This document shows positions 36,529 through 48,420 of a DNA stretch of 64,000 nt, in pieces. Location of the stretch: assembly GCA_043228905.1 (NCBI GenBank), contig JBHGNT010000012.1, positions 1,550,001 to 1,614,000 of the forward strand, written 5' to 3'. The first letter of the stretch is position 1; each line of letters opens with the position of its first letter. Under the pieces are notes generated by a model, which was not told where the DNA came from, made no database searches, and worked only from the letters and a program-made list of their open reading frames with translations. Made by a program: the position numbers and the translations under genes. Source of the stretch: Azolla caroliniana (lineage: Eukaryota > Polypodiophyta).

Positions 36529-37017
36529 TGTTAACCATTCTGGTGGAAACACCTTCGATATGCCTACAAGCTATCGGTATCAAGGGAAGTGTAATCGTGA
36601 AGATTGGGTCACGGAGGTGTCGTTGGGGGGAGAACACGGAGAGCATACCCGGAATAGAGCCCGGGTCATATACGTAGTTGAGACCTTAAAAGCGACGACA
36701 CATAGATGAAAACAACAAGAGCTATAGATATGTATTACTACAATAGTTAGCGATGATTACAAAAGAACACGGCCCACAGCCGGTAGCCTTACAAAGCTCT
36801 TTTAACTATGAACCGACCTCCCTAGGCTCTGGATATCTCCCCTTTGCCGAGGTACGCAAACCTCGGTTTATATACTTCTTTTCCTTCATACAGCGCCGAG
36901 CGGTTGGCTGACTGTGAGGCTCGAAACTCGGCGTTTTACCTAATTCTCCCTTACCTACTCGCCTTACTTCCGGCGTATTATATTTAATTAATTTCTATTT
37001 TTGGCCTATGGACAACA
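36529..37017 (-). repeat. LTR (5' LTR in element sense)
   Basis: Starts TGTTAACCATTC, ends GGACAACA. Followed by AAGAT. It has the same length as its partner, with about 18 substitutions by eye. Confidence 0.92.
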
Positions 37018-37803
37018 AAGATCACCTTATTTCTTTGGGATAACCATCCATATGCTTCATTTCTCTGTTGGACTATTGCCTTTTCTAGTTGATTTCTTTT
37101 TCTATGTGATCTGCAGTCTTTTGTGACTGATGGAAACCCTATTATCCCCTAACCTTGATCCATTGGTATTCAAAGTCATGTAATTATGCTTTGATTTCAA
37201 TCTAACATTCTCATTCATACCATTGCTTTCATTTTATCTGATACGTGAAGTTAGGATTTCTTTTACGGAGTGAGTATTTTTCATTGACATGCTAGATCAA
37301 CTAGACACTGTACAATTACCAAGTGTTTCAAAAATAAAGCGAACATTTTGGTCAATTTTTTACTTTTATTTAATGATTTAAATCCCAAAGTGAATCATGA
37401 TTGGTATAAAGGCTGTTAATAACAAGCATATCATAAAGGCACTTTCTTAACTCTGCTTGTATAGTATCTCAATGAAAGGCACTTAGTTCAGAATTCCCTT
37501 AGTAATGCAATAATTTATAAATGCACTTACTTAGCTCTCCTTTTGTAGTCTCTCAATGGAAGGCACTCAGTTCAGAACCCCTTTAGTATTGCAATAATCT
37601 TTCTATTGATCAAACCATATATTAGTTTCCATCAAGCCAGAAATGATACTAATCTCTGTTATGATTTTCGATTTGATTCTGGAAATAACCCATTATATCT
37701 TCTGTTGAATTCTATGGAAATGCTCAGCATTATGAAGTTTTTTCTTATTTTCTTGCTTCATTCTGTCTGAATTCCTTTTTCAGAAGTTAAATTAGAACTG
37801 AGG

Positions 37804-39687
37804 ATGGAAGCTCTCGTAGAAGAGTGCAAGATGGGCTTTGCAAGGAAGCTAGCTTCACCAAGTTTGAAGACACGTGAAAAAGCTATCTCACTGCTTGTTG
37901 CGTGGCTTACATCTAAGAAGCATATTGAAGATGAAGAGTTGAAAAAGATTTGGAAAGGACTTTTCTATTGTGTGTGGCACTCCGACAAGGTACCTGTGCA
38001 AACTGATCTCATTGAAAGATTGACATCAATTCCAGAGAAGCTCGATGGTGCACTTTCATTACAATTTTTTAAGGTTTTTCTTGTGACCATGAGAAGGGAA
38101 TGGGCTGGGATAGACAGACTCAGATTGGATAAGTTTTATCTTTTGCTAAGGAGGTATTTAGTCCATATGTTGATGGTTTTGGAAAGGTCAGGGTGGGATG
38201 CCAGTTTGACCAAAGAGTTTATGGATGCCCTTTTGGAGTGGACATTCTTGGCAAAAGATCATCATGCTGCTCTGGGGATTAATCTCCATTATGCTGATAT
38301 TTTTCTCAACGAACTTGAGAAATTTCTCCCATTGAGAGATGATATATTTAAGATATTCATAGAGCCTTTCATACAGGTCATTGCCCATGCTTCTGACAAG
38401 TCCCTTCTCCAGAGAATTAGAGAAAATATTTTTGGACGCCTTCTTGAGCATGGGCATGCCTATGTTAGGGCCAAGCAGAATGAAACTTTATGCAAATCAG
38501 ATGCAGAATTGCTTGGGTTCTTGGCTCTCAGCTCTCCATTAACTTTTGAGGCTTTTAAACTTGCATCTATGCCCACTGTTTCACAAGCAAATCGGAAACT
38601 TTTGTATGAGTTACATAGAGAATATGAAACTCTTGAGAAGCTTTTCAGTGCCTCTGGCATCGTGCTTCCTATATCTGGAAAGATAAAGAAGAGAAAAAAG
38701 ATTATGGAACAGGCAGATCCAAAGGTTAAGCAGAAAAAGAAGAAAAATAAGTATGCTACTAAAAGCATCAATGTTCTAGCATGTGGAACCTCAGAAATGG
38801 TGGAAGGTGAAGGTTCAGGACAGAAGAGTGAACTAACATTCACAGCAGACAAAAATGGAACCAATGAAGAGCTGAAATTGGGTGAAGCTAATGTATCTGA
38901 ATGCCAAATAGATACTATTTCAAGTAACGGCACACTTTCTACTGAAAAGAAGGGAAGCAAGCAAAAGATGAAGTTGAGTAAACGGAAAGTGTCTGAGGCT
39001 ATGACAGACCCTTCAAAAAGTTCCAGGCCAGCCTTGTCAGGCATGAAAAAATCAAATAAAAAGTCAAAGAAAGAAGTTTCTGAAATTCCCTTAGACATTG
39101 TTGATGTGGCTGAGAAGCATGCTAACAATGTAAAAGAAATTTCTGATTTTACAGCTGAAAATGACGCCAGAGTATTAACCATGGATGATTCAGTGATTTC
39201 AAATCTGAAAAGGCAGTTTGATTTACTTGCAGAAGAAATATCTGAGTCTGACACATGTTTATCACCTGTTGCCATGATTACTGCTGTTTCTCCACGTAAT
39301 ACTGGAAGTAAGAAAAAGAAGCTAGTGGATGTTTGCGAAAATAAAGGAGCAAAGTCGCCCAAAAAAGTTGATGCTGAATCTAGCATGGACACCTTTGAAA
39401 GAACTACCACCAGTTCTACTAAGGTAAAAAAGGTAAGATTTGCTCTCAAGAAAAACTTGGTGTGGAGACCAACTTCTCCGCTTCCACCAGAGAGTGTAAG
39501 AGTACCTCCTTCAGCCACCCCTCGAGGGAGTGCTTTGAAGAAAGGAGTTCCTCCTGGTCCTATCATTTCTGAAATGAAAAGCATGGCAATAAAACAGCGA
39601 AAGGGGACTCCAAGAAGACCTCAAAATAATGCTAGAAGTATAACAAAGAAGCCCAAAACATTATCTAACCGTCGGAATAGCCTTTGA
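37804..39687 (+). CDS. RRP1: Ribosomal RNA processing protein 1 / Nop52 family, 627 residues
   Basis: Single uninterrupted coding exon beginning 20 bases after the acceptor at 37783. Residues 1-215 form the helical RRP1/Nop52 domain: FARKLASPSLKTREKAISLL, then FYCVWHSDKVPVQTDL, a REWAGIDRLRLDKFYLLLRR core and an FIQVIAHASDKSL-type end. The rest is lysine-rich and disordered, with nuclear/nucleolar targeting runs (KIKKRKKIMEQ near 294, KQKKKKNK near 309). The C-terminal block VRFALKKNLVWRPTSPLP near 542 is conserved among RRP1 proteins. The family acts in the nucleolus in 27S pre-rRNA processing for the 60S subunit. Length and domain order are normal. The long opposite-strand frame at 38460-39584 is a shadow. 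Confidence 0.93.
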   Translation: MEALVEECKMGFARKLASPSLKTREKAISLLVAWLTSKKHIEDEELKKIWKGLFYCVWHSDKVPVQTDLIERLTSIPEKLDGALSLQFFKVFLVTMRREWAGIDRLRLDKFYLLLRRYLVHMLMVLERSGWDASLTKEFMDALLEWTFLAKDHHAALGINLHYADIFLNELEKFLPLRDDIFKIFIEPFIQVIAHASDKSLLQRIRENIFGRLLEHGHAYVRAKQNETLCKSDAELLGFLALSSPLTFEAFKLASMPTVSQANRKLLYELHREYETLEKLFSASGIVLPISGKIKKRKKIMEQADPKVKQKKKKNKYATKSINVLACGTSEMVEGEGSGQKSELTFTADKNGTNEELKLGEANVSECQIDTISSNGTLSTEKKGSKQKMKLSKRKVSEAMTDPSKSSRPALSGMKKSNKKSKKEVSEIPLDIVDVAEKHANNVKEISDFTAENDARVLTMDDSVISNLKRQFDLLAEEISESDTCLSPVAMITAVSPRNTGSKKKKLVDVCENKGAKSPKKVDAESSMDTFERTTTSSTKVKKVRFALKKNLVWRPTSPLPPESVRVPPSATPRGSALKKGVPPGPIISEMKSMAIKQRKGTPRRPQNNARSITKKPKTLSNRRNSL

Positions 39688-42424
39688 GAATTTATCACCA
39701 TTCATTTATGTTAAGTGATTTGACCAAAGGCTTGGGTGATTAGATGTGGTTGAAGCAGTAAGATATCTCAACCTTTGAGAGGTGACTGAGAGGCATAAGT
39801 CTCTGTCTATGAAGCATCTGGTGATTTGAATTTTGACCTTGATTTCTTTTCTTTTTTCTTTTACCTTCAATCTAATTCTATTTGACACCATTAGGAACTC
39901 CGGATACTCTATTGAAAAGGGAATACATTTGTTGAGGTGCTCCTTTTTTTCTGTATCTGAAAGTTTCTGACTATACATAAGTTTGTGTGGCAGAAGTGTT
40001 GCTTATATTTCTGATACAGGCTTATACAATATCTTCATGATACTGTACAGAAATGTAAGTCAGAGACAAGGTTCTGTTCTCTATCTATGTATACTCTCTT
40101 GATTTAGGAATTCAAATGCCAATATATCAAGCAGAATTACAGAATGGCTGGCTGAATGTTTCTTTGTCAATGCCCTCTGGTATTCTAGGGATTTCACTTG
40201 CTCAATTAATCCTGTTTGTTGCTTGAAGAAATTTACTTTGATTCATTGGTTTGTAATTGTATGTGAAAGAGATCATGGTCAGTCAAAAGTTGTCCTACTG
40301 TATAGTTTTTTCCATGCAGGGTAAGACATGATCAAAGAACTGGGATAATTTGTGGCCAAGTTGTCCTACTGTTTAGTTGATTGATAGTGTATGGTAATGT
40401 ACGATGCTTTAAACTAGTTCGCTGCAAAGATCCAGACACAAGTGTGGTAGGTGAACCTCCCATTCTTACTGATGGATATTGTAAAAGAAAATTGCAATAT
40501 ATTATATATATATATATAAATAGATATAGATATTTGACATTATTGATAGTGGATGGTAATTTACAATGCTTTAAACTAGTTCGCTGCAAAGATCCATACA
40601 CAAGTGTGGTAGGTGAACCTCTCATTCTTACTGATGGATATTGTAAAAGAAACATGCAATATATATTATATATATATAAATAGATATAGATATTTGACAT
40701 TTCCAAGGCTGTGAAAGAAAATTCACGTGGGATTGTTCTGTGCTCAGTACGACATGATCAAACTAGGACTAGAGTAATTTTATGTTAACCATATTTAGTT
40801 GAAATCATTAAATTTATTTTCTGTAGCTACTAATCAATTTTGAATGCCTTTTGAATTATGCTCAGAAAACTTGGTTGACATAATTGATGAATTGAAGGTG
40901 CTATTTAAAAGCTTGTGTTAATATCTGATAGGGCTATCTATATAATTATCTCTCTTCATTTTTATAACCTGCACTTTTTAGAATTTGGTAGAATCCAAAA
41001 ACAGCAGGATAATGTATATGCTTTAAATTTTGTGGTGCAAGAGTCTTAAGACCTCAGGAGTATATTTATCTTGGGTAGTGTTTGAAAGCTTTTGAATGCA
41101 TATGAAGAAGTAAGGAGTCTGCTTATCTTCGATAGTCCTTGAAAGCATGTTGCCATGCATATGTAATACCTCAAAAATATGCTCTTGGATATTACTAAAT
41201 GCACATGCAAATTTCCCAATGAAACCTGAGGAGTCTGTTCATCTTGGACAGTCTTTGAAAGCACAGTGCATGCATACGAATGCCTTAGAAATATGCTCTT
41301 GGATATGTATTCCAAAATGCATGAGCAAATTCCCCAATAAAAAATGTGCACGAAATCAAAGAAGTGAGTCTGTTCAGAGGGTTGCTTTTCAGAAAAACGT
41401 CTTTATGAAGGTGTATTACTGACAATTTGTGAAATTAAAGGTAAAGATATTCTCAGTTACGAATAATGCCATTTCATGGATTGGGCAAACATGACTTTAC
41501 AACAGTCACGTCCTCAGGAATAGTATACACGGAATGGAATGGCTAAAAAGGCCGTTTTCACCACTACACAGTAAACTGTTGCATCAAACAATTAGACAAA
41601 CGATTCAATGGATCAATTTCAATACTAAGGAATAGAATGTCTTTAGCAGGAGCTAAATCAAATTATGCATTCACAAATGACATCAATTCGCAGTGAAATT
41701 CCTATTTTGTTAACAATGTCTGGTATAGATAAATATTGGCTGTTGTCCATGAAATGAAACAAACACAGTTCTTTTTGGTAGCTGTTCCTACAGAAGGGCA
41801 ACTTTCTTCCTAGCATACAAAACGAAATGTTGAATATTCTAAAAATTCGTGATGATTAATGATTCCAGTCCATAGATGTGCATTTACTTAAAATCTTTAG
41901 GCAAACAAGCTGTAGCTAAAGCATTTCCTACAAAAAAACAGAAACATGAAAATGGGTGGTTTAAAGTTAGAAGCTATTGACAAACTTCAGTCTCCCTATA
42001 AAAACAGGTGGTTTAAAAGTGCGGAACCTATATCTGTTTCTCTCTACACGTTCTCAAGGATTAATAGAGAGTGGACAGTTCAATTATGTGATCAATATCT
42101 TCCATCATGTGTGCTTGGTTTGAAAGTCAAAACACACCTTGAAAAAGCAAAACCAGAATTCACTATGTTTTAAGCTCAAAATATTTGACGATGCCATAAA
42201 ATAAAGACACATTCAGAAAAAATGTGGATCTTACTTTGTCAATATCTGAAATCACCCACACGTACTTTTATACTTCTTCCAATGATAAAACATGCTACTA
42301 ATTGAGTAAAAGTGCAAACGTCAGTGACAATATCAGCAACTTTATATATGATGGCTGAACAAAAATTTCTAGTTTTCTTATTTTTGTAATCAAGATTGTC
42401 AAAGTTTGTTCCAATGTGAAACAC
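39688..42424. other. Convergent intergenic region between RRP1 and NDUFA1
   Basis: Contains both 3' UTRs. A tandem duplication with a 162-bp period spans 40381-40700, both copies ending in the same AT-rich microsatellite (TATATATAAATAGATATAGATA). A second imperfect duplication, period about 122 bp, spans about 41117-41340 (GAGTCTG...CATCTTGGACAGTC and ATATGCTCTTGGATAT occur twice). No additional exon was recognised. Confidence 0.6.
40381..40700. repeat. 162-bp tandem duplication
   Basis: Copy one at 40381-40542 and copy two at 40543-40700 share TTTAAACTAGTTCGCTGCAA, GTGTGGTAGGTGAACCTC and the AT tail, with a handful of substitutions. It lies downstream of RRP1. Confidence 0.9.
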
Positions 42425-43494
42425 TCATTCGGCCTTGTTACTCGACTGTAAGCACATCAAAGAAAGAAAATGAAATGGGAGATCTAATATGGAAATCAAA
42501 AGAAATAAACATTGAAAGAAAAATTACCTGAGCTGCTTCAGCTTCTTCGCGAACCCTCCAATCTCTTTCTTCCATGGCTCTATCCCAAGCATCTGAGCAA
42601 GGATGTTTGGGCTGAAAGTAACATAAATATAGAATAAATCCTAATTAGAGCAGAAACATAAGGAACCCCGATATCCTGGAAAATAGTCACTGGTCTACAA
42701 ATAGCCAAAATGTTTCACTGATCCCAATCGTACCTTTTCTTTTCCTCTTATATAAACTATATACGATCTCGTGAACGAATGACAAACAGATCTCCTGCTT
42801 TTAAGATCCTAGAAAATGTATTAATCTCTCAGGAATTACCACCTGCTGTGATCTATTTGTTTTAGTTGCTACAAAATACATTAATCTTATCTACATCAAA
42901 TGCTAAACAGGTTTCTAAAAATGGATTCTCAAATGTTAAATAATTTCTTGTTTTAACGTTTCACAGTCTGGCCATCTCCATGCATCCTCCACTTCAGATC
43001 ATAATATTGTACCATAACATTATGAAGTCAGATCTAACCCCCTCTTTCTTCAATGTCTTTTTTGGATTTCACTGAATATCCTTATATTTATATTAATAGT
43101 ATACAAATCACCTGGCCCAGCTTCACAATGCATAAATAGTAAGAATTATAAATGGCGCCAATACTCCTGATCTACCTGAGCATTAACCCGTCAAACATTT
43201 TGTAGCACCTTTAGCTACATAACCAAGAAAATAATATTAAATATATATAGATATAATATATGCGTGTTTATGCATGTATTAACAGAAATTTTAATTCTGC
43301 AAGAAACACTATGTATATACTCACAATCAAGATTAGGTTCACCACCCCAACAATAATTTCGACGGAAAATAATTAACCATTCTATAAAATAATACCTTGC
43401 CAAATGCAGCCTTATGGAAGAAATCTTGTGATTGTCCCATTATGAAAATCATCCCAACAATAATTCCCATGGGGAGCATGGATTCCCACCACAT
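42425..43494 (-). CDS. NDUFA1: Mitochondrial complex I MWFE subunit (NDUFA1)
   Basis: Three exons on the minus strand: 43494-43396, 42611-42528 and 42445-42425, all in phase 0, giving 67 residues. The protein starts MWWESMLPMG and has one membrane helix (IIVGMIFIMG). It continues FHKAAFGK|PKHPCSDAWDRAMEERD and ends SSNKAE. This matches plant MWFE (about 65 residues; W-E-x-MLP-G-II-G-M at the N-terminus, G-PKH-x3-D-WD-x-AMERRD in the middle). MWFE is a small inner-membrane subunit needed for complex I assembly. The six-codon last exon rests on one acceptor (TTACAG|TCG) and is the weakest part. A 5' UTR exon may lie near 45640-45720 (donor CCAG|GTAATC) with an acceptor TTTTAG 14 bases before the ATG. 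The first coding exon lies at the edge of a threefold tandem duplication. Confidence 0.88.
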
Positions 43495-43678
43495 TTTTCC
43501 TTGTTCCTAAAAACCACTGCATCAGCAAGAAGTTAAGTGAAATAAAACATGTGGATGCTATACAATGTAGACAGTGCTTAGAAGAACAGTCATCTTTTTC
43601 CTATCTCAAGTGTCATTTGGCACAACAGCATGGTCTTAACCTCTCCATCACGTATTGAAAAGAATAGAAAAATACTAC

Positions 43679-43783
43679 TTAAATGGGATCCTCAGGGTTT
43701 TCTATAAATCTCTGCTGCGACTGTCCCATTATGAAAATCATCCCAACAATAATTCCCATGGGGAGCATGAATTCCCACCACAT
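43679..43783 (-). pseudogene. Duplicate NDUFA1 N-terminus, copy 2 (open, 34 residues)
   Basis: Intact ATG and membrane helix (MWWEFMLPMGIIVGMIFIMG), then QSQQRFIENPEDPI and a stop instead of the rest of the protein. There is no splice donor at the place where exon 1 normally ends. It differs from the real exon at few positions. It could be expressed as a micropeptide or act as an upstream frame if transcription starts upstream, but most simply it is a truncated copy. Confidence 0.75.
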
Positions 43784-44005
43784 TTTTCCTTGTCCCTAAA
43801 ACCACTGCATCAGCAAGAAGTTAAGTAAAATAAAACGTGTGGATGCTATACAATGTAGACAGTGATTAGAAGAACAGTCATCTTTTTCCTATCTCAAGTG
43901 TCATTTGGCACAACAGCATGGCCTTAACCTCTCCATCACGTATTGAAAAGAATAGAAAAATACTACTTAATGGGATCCTCAGGGTTTTCTATAAATCTCT
44001 GCTGC

Positions 44006-44069
44006 GACTGTCCCATTATGAAAATCATCCCACAATAATTCCCATGGGGAGCATGGATTCCCACCACAT
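44006..44069 (-). pseudogene. Duplicate NDUFA1 N-terminus, copy 3 (frameshifted)
   Basis: Begins MWWESMLPMGIIVG, then a one-base loss (CCCACAATA where the others have CCCAACAATA, near 44031) shifts the frame to an immediate stop. It is the outermost unit of the array. Confidence 0.75.
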
Positions 44070-44299
44070 TTTTCCTTGTCCCTAAAACCACTGCATCAGC
44101 AAGAAGTTAAGTAAAATAAAACGTGTGGATGCTATACAATGTAGACAGTGATTAGAAAAACAGTCATCTTTCTCCCATCTCAAGTGTCATTTAGCACAAC
44201 AGCATGGTCTTAATCTCTCCATCACGTATTGAAAAGAATAGAAAAATACTACTTAAATGGGATCCTCGATCCTCAGGGTTTTCTATAAATCTCTGCTGC

Positions 44300-47200
44300 A
44301 GTGATAACCTTTGACAGTTTAAAATCTTAGCCCTCCTCTAAAAATTTTGCAGGTGTCAAACATTGTAAATGCACAAAGTTGCTGGCTAAATGTAAGGATT
44401 GGGATATCTAAACTATGACACTTGGAAAATTTACTATGAGAATGGAAGCCAGCCCAATATTATGAATTTGCCACCAAATTAGTACTTGATCTCAGGGGGA
44501 AATTGCTGAAGACGGCTTGCCAATGCAGACGCTCACATCTGGACACCCATGCTGTGACACTGATGTGCACAGGCTTACGCACATTGAGCGTACAAATTGC
44601 TGGTTAGCTGAATAGTGAGCCAAAAAATAGAATATTCCAACTCAATCTACCAAACACAAAAGAACATGAAATGCCTTCCATATGAGGACACCAGGCACGA
44701 CTTGCAAGAAATCCCACAATGTTTTATCTTTCAAGAAGTTCTAATAAGAACAAAACCATTGCCAATGACAGTGGACATACTTTTTGCTTGTCGCCTTGAT
44801 AATAGAGCCAAACAAATGACAGATTCAAATAGTGAAACAAGCTTGGTTCACATTCCAGATTTTACAGTATATTTTTCTTCCTCCATTCTTTTAATCCCTC
44901 AATTCCACGGCAGGGGAGAGTGCATTGAACATTTTCTGGTTCCATGGGTCATATTGGTTCTCTATGGACATAAATGTATATCATCATCACCTTTCTCTTT
45001 CATACACGCTTACAAACATACAAGTACAAACCCCCTACTTCTCTCCTCTACAAGAATGTTCCACTTTGTTGAGTCAGCAACAGAACCAAGTAGTTACGTT
45101 GGTAGGGAAGAACTGTGGGAGCATCGAAGCAGAAAGCAAGTAAAATAACATCATTTTTATAGGTGAGAGGTTAAAGGCCCACCAGGACGATGGGCTTCCT
45201 TATACCAATCTATTTCCAACATAAACTTCCATATATCCTCCATCCCAGTTGTCATATGACCTTATACGGCATCATAGACAGAACCCAAGTTTGATCATCA
45301 CTATGGGATCACCCCCGCTCCATGGATTAAACCACAGAGATAGATCACCAACAAAGCACCATTATTTTACCACACATGCTCACATGATCTTATTCGGCGA
45401 TTTCTTGGGTGGAGGATAAAACAATTTAGGCATATTTTACATCTCTGTCGAAACTCTGATGATGTTGACATTGAAAGAAAAACCCAAAAAGAAAACAAAG
45501 AGAAACCCAAAAAGCAACAAAATAGAAATACAGATGAAAATAAAAGAAACAGAAACAAAAATTCAAAATACAACAACAGAAAACACAGAGAAAAATAACA
45601 TTAACACTGATGACGATGAACAGGGATGGTGGGTTGATTACCTGGACCAGTATGACAGAGATCCTTGCGAAGCAGGCGAACGATCTGACCTAAACGCCAA
45701 AAGATCTAAAATGAATTGAAAGATGAGATGTGAAGATAAGAGCTATTTACGAGTACAATTTACTGGTTCCATTAACCTGCAATTATGCATAATACAAGCT
45801 CACTAATAGTGCCATGGTTTACGGACAATAGATCTTATCGAATGTTAAGGACACGACACGGATTTTTTACAATGATGGTATACATCGGATTTTTACAAAT
45901 AATCTACAAAGAGTAGTATCAAGGATTATAATCTACAAAGGGTAGTATCAAGGATTGATTACCGTCGTGTGTGATGTTCCCTTTTCGTCTTAAGAAGCTC
46001 TACTCATCTCGTGCCAGCTATGATGCTCCCAAGTCCTTTGGCATCTTGATATCGAGAATAGTTGTTCCCATTCTTGAATTGTTGAAATAAGAGTAGGGGT
46101 TTGTGACATTTGTGGTGTTGTTCATTAGGGGCAAGGGTAAATGCCCAAGAAAGTATTGAAAATTCGGATCCAAATGATCTCATTGCTAATTGAACAAACT
46201 TAAAGCAATTAACATAAGAGGTGGATTGGGATAATTCTCCTCACCCAATTGAATGTTGTCAAATAGAGAATTTTGTATTGGTCCATCTTATCTTCACATC
46301 ATGTACAGAAGCCAAGCATAAATACCTCAGAATGCTAATGCACCTCGGTACAAAGGTGAAACTCCAGAAACTAAAATAGAAGAATCTCAAAAAAGCACAC
46401 AATTAATTGAAAGCCCTATTTATACCATTAAACTCACCTATATCCAAACCATAATGTGGACAACCATATAACCATCGATGCATGAAATGGTCACATAATA
46501 CTATCAAATGCCTTTCAAAAACGTTGCTTGTTTAAGCTACAACAAAAGATATTAGGGACATAATTGATAAAAAGTAAAAGACATAGAAAGGTTGATATGA
46601 CATTTGATGATCCAAGTTGCACTCAAGCTCTTTCCATAGACACAATTAAGAAAGTGGTGGATTTTTTAGTACATGAGCCTTATATCCCTACATGTTTAGA
46701 TAAGGGCATGTACAACCAAGCCTAACATTAAAATGATTGTACTAATTTAAGAGGCCCTAAAGATGGAAGGTATTAAATTAGCCTTGGACGTAGGATCATG
46801 TGTCCTCATATTGTTTTTTGTCCACCTTGCCAAGCTTTTACTTGTACATCACCTATGTGTTTTGGTTGGTGGCATCAAAGGCTACCCCATGCTATTACTA
46901 GAGGTGTGTCTATTGTTTGCCCTTACAATGGGAATATGACTTTAGCATTGTTAGGTCTTGTAAGGAAATCGAGATCCCAATGAGCTTTTTGAAACAATGG
47001 TTCAACAATTGGATGTGGAAGTATTATGTTACCACTTCCTAGATTCTTGCACAGTTATGTGCATGCATGCCGAATTGTTGGGACAAGATAACCTTTTACA
47101 AGATTTTGAAGTGTGCAAAAGCTTTTATTGCCATTGACCATAATGCCAAACAAACCAAAATCCATACACATAGATGAAGATTGAAAAGAATTCCAATGGT

Positions 47201-48420
47201 GATAATAAGATTTCTTTTGAAAAGGTTGCCCTCCAAGCTTTAACAAGACACATAGAAGAGGGAAGAAGAGCAATAATAAGGAATGCTTGCCATGACATTA
47301 AATTATCAATATTAGTCTTCACCAACAAACCAATCACCATGAGACCCAATTAGACACTCTTAATGAGGGCTCAAATTCCTCTCCTTTTGAAATCCTTCTT
47401 TTTCCAAATCAACTTCCCGATTTAACACTCTTAACGTGTGATTCAATCATTTTGAAACCTAATTGCACCTCTTGTGCTTGATTTTGCAATCATAAATTTT
47501 GCAAACCAGCCTCCATTTCCTCAGAATTTGATGCAATTCCTACATTAAACCACAAACAACAGAACTTAAGATAACTACAGCATAGAACTAATCAACTCAA
47601 GTTAGGAAGCCCAATGTTGATTTTTTCCATTCAAATCATCTGTCCAAGTGATAATGGAGAACATACTGAAAGTTTAGGATTTGCAACAAAGCTAGCATAC
47701 ATAGATTTAATGCCCATTTGTATGCAACAAGTTAAACTTCTTTGCAATAAACAGAAAGTACCCCATAAAATTGACATACAACTAATTGATAACTGATGCT
47801 AAAAAAATCAACACTTGATATACATATGGAATGTACAAGAGATGGAATCCCAACGCTACCTTCAATAATCTTTACCATGTATCATTGGGAGTTAAATGTG
47901 CATCAAATGGTCAACCTACAAAGGTTTGCAGTACATAATAAAAGATGACACACCAGATTGATTTCACCCAGAATCCTACATTGTCACTTTTGCTTTCTAT
48001 TGTTAATTTTGCCAATCTTCTAACATGAGTTGATTATGTCCAAGTCATGCATCTTCATGTTCCACTAATATCATATTGCGACAATTTAGCTCCAAAGGCA
48101 ATGGAGAATGGCATCATTAATTTAGAACGCTATATATCATCAAAGAAAAAATAAGTTTTGATATTTTGAGAAAAAATAAGTTTGATGTTCCCACAGCACA
48201 AATAATAAAGCTTGATTTATTCCAATCACAGGACAGCAGTAATAACTATTTGTTCTCTCTATGGCCTGTTAACTGGATTATGAAAACAAGATTATTTAAT
48301 ATACATTATTACATCCAAGAATATTGTTTATGTAAACCATGTTCATAGTATATGTCACTATAGACAGTTACAAGTGTACAGACTTACTACTCCTGCTCTC
48401 ACCAAAGGATCAGTGACATC
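44300..48420. other. Region between the NDUFA1 array and the ApaG gene
   Basis: Likely contains the NDUFA1 promoter and 5' UTR exon (about 45640-45780) and the 3' UTR of the ApaG gene. Between about 45840 and 48350 the DNA is AT-rich and I recognise no coding element. The 177-codon plus-strand frame at 44615-45148 has no family resemblance. Confidence 0.45.

Larger units (their letters stand above)
33290..37017 (-). mobile_element. Complete non-autonomous LTR retrotransposon without pol
   Basis: 489-bp LTRs (33290-33778 and 36529-37017) with TG...CA ends are flanked by a perfect 5-bp target duplication AAGAT (33285-33289 and 37018-37022). The element is 3728 bp and inserted in the 5' UTR intron of RRP1. 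Coding sense is minus. Next to the 36529 LTR is a primer-binding-site-like TTTGGCACGCCCAGT. A Gypsy-type Gag core (VRWYSGL, then FFSMRQEPHETVTQF, about 36030-35860) follows, then a 246-codon Pro/Ala-rich frame (35842-35102). An Ala/Glu/Gln-rich coiled-coil stretch (about 35100-34600) leads into a 163-codon frame (34385-33894). No protease, RT, RNase H or integrase is seen. The LTRs differ at about 18 of 489 positions, nearly all transitions. Confidence 0.9.
43430..44299. repeat. Threefold tandem array (about 289 bp unit) containing NDUFA1 exon 1
   Basis: Units start at about 43430, 43719 and 44006, each beginning GA(T/C)TGTCCCATTATGAAAATC and ending CTCTGCTGC. Each carries the first 23 codons of NDUFA1 plus about 220 bases of upstream sequence. 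Unit 1 continues into the functional exon; units 2 and 3 break off after the glutamine codons. Units are highly similar, so the expansion is recent. Confidence 0.93.

Noticed and set aside
38460-39584. 374-codon minus-strand open frame
   Set aside because: It lies entirely within the RRP1 coding exon; its Phe/Ser-rich reading is the complement of Lys/Glu-rich coding sequence. RRP1 has clear homology, this frame has none.
44615-45148. 177-codon plus-strand open frame
   Set aside because: No domain, signal or family resemblance, ordinary AT-rich composition, and it lies in the likely 5' region of NDUFA1 on the other strand.
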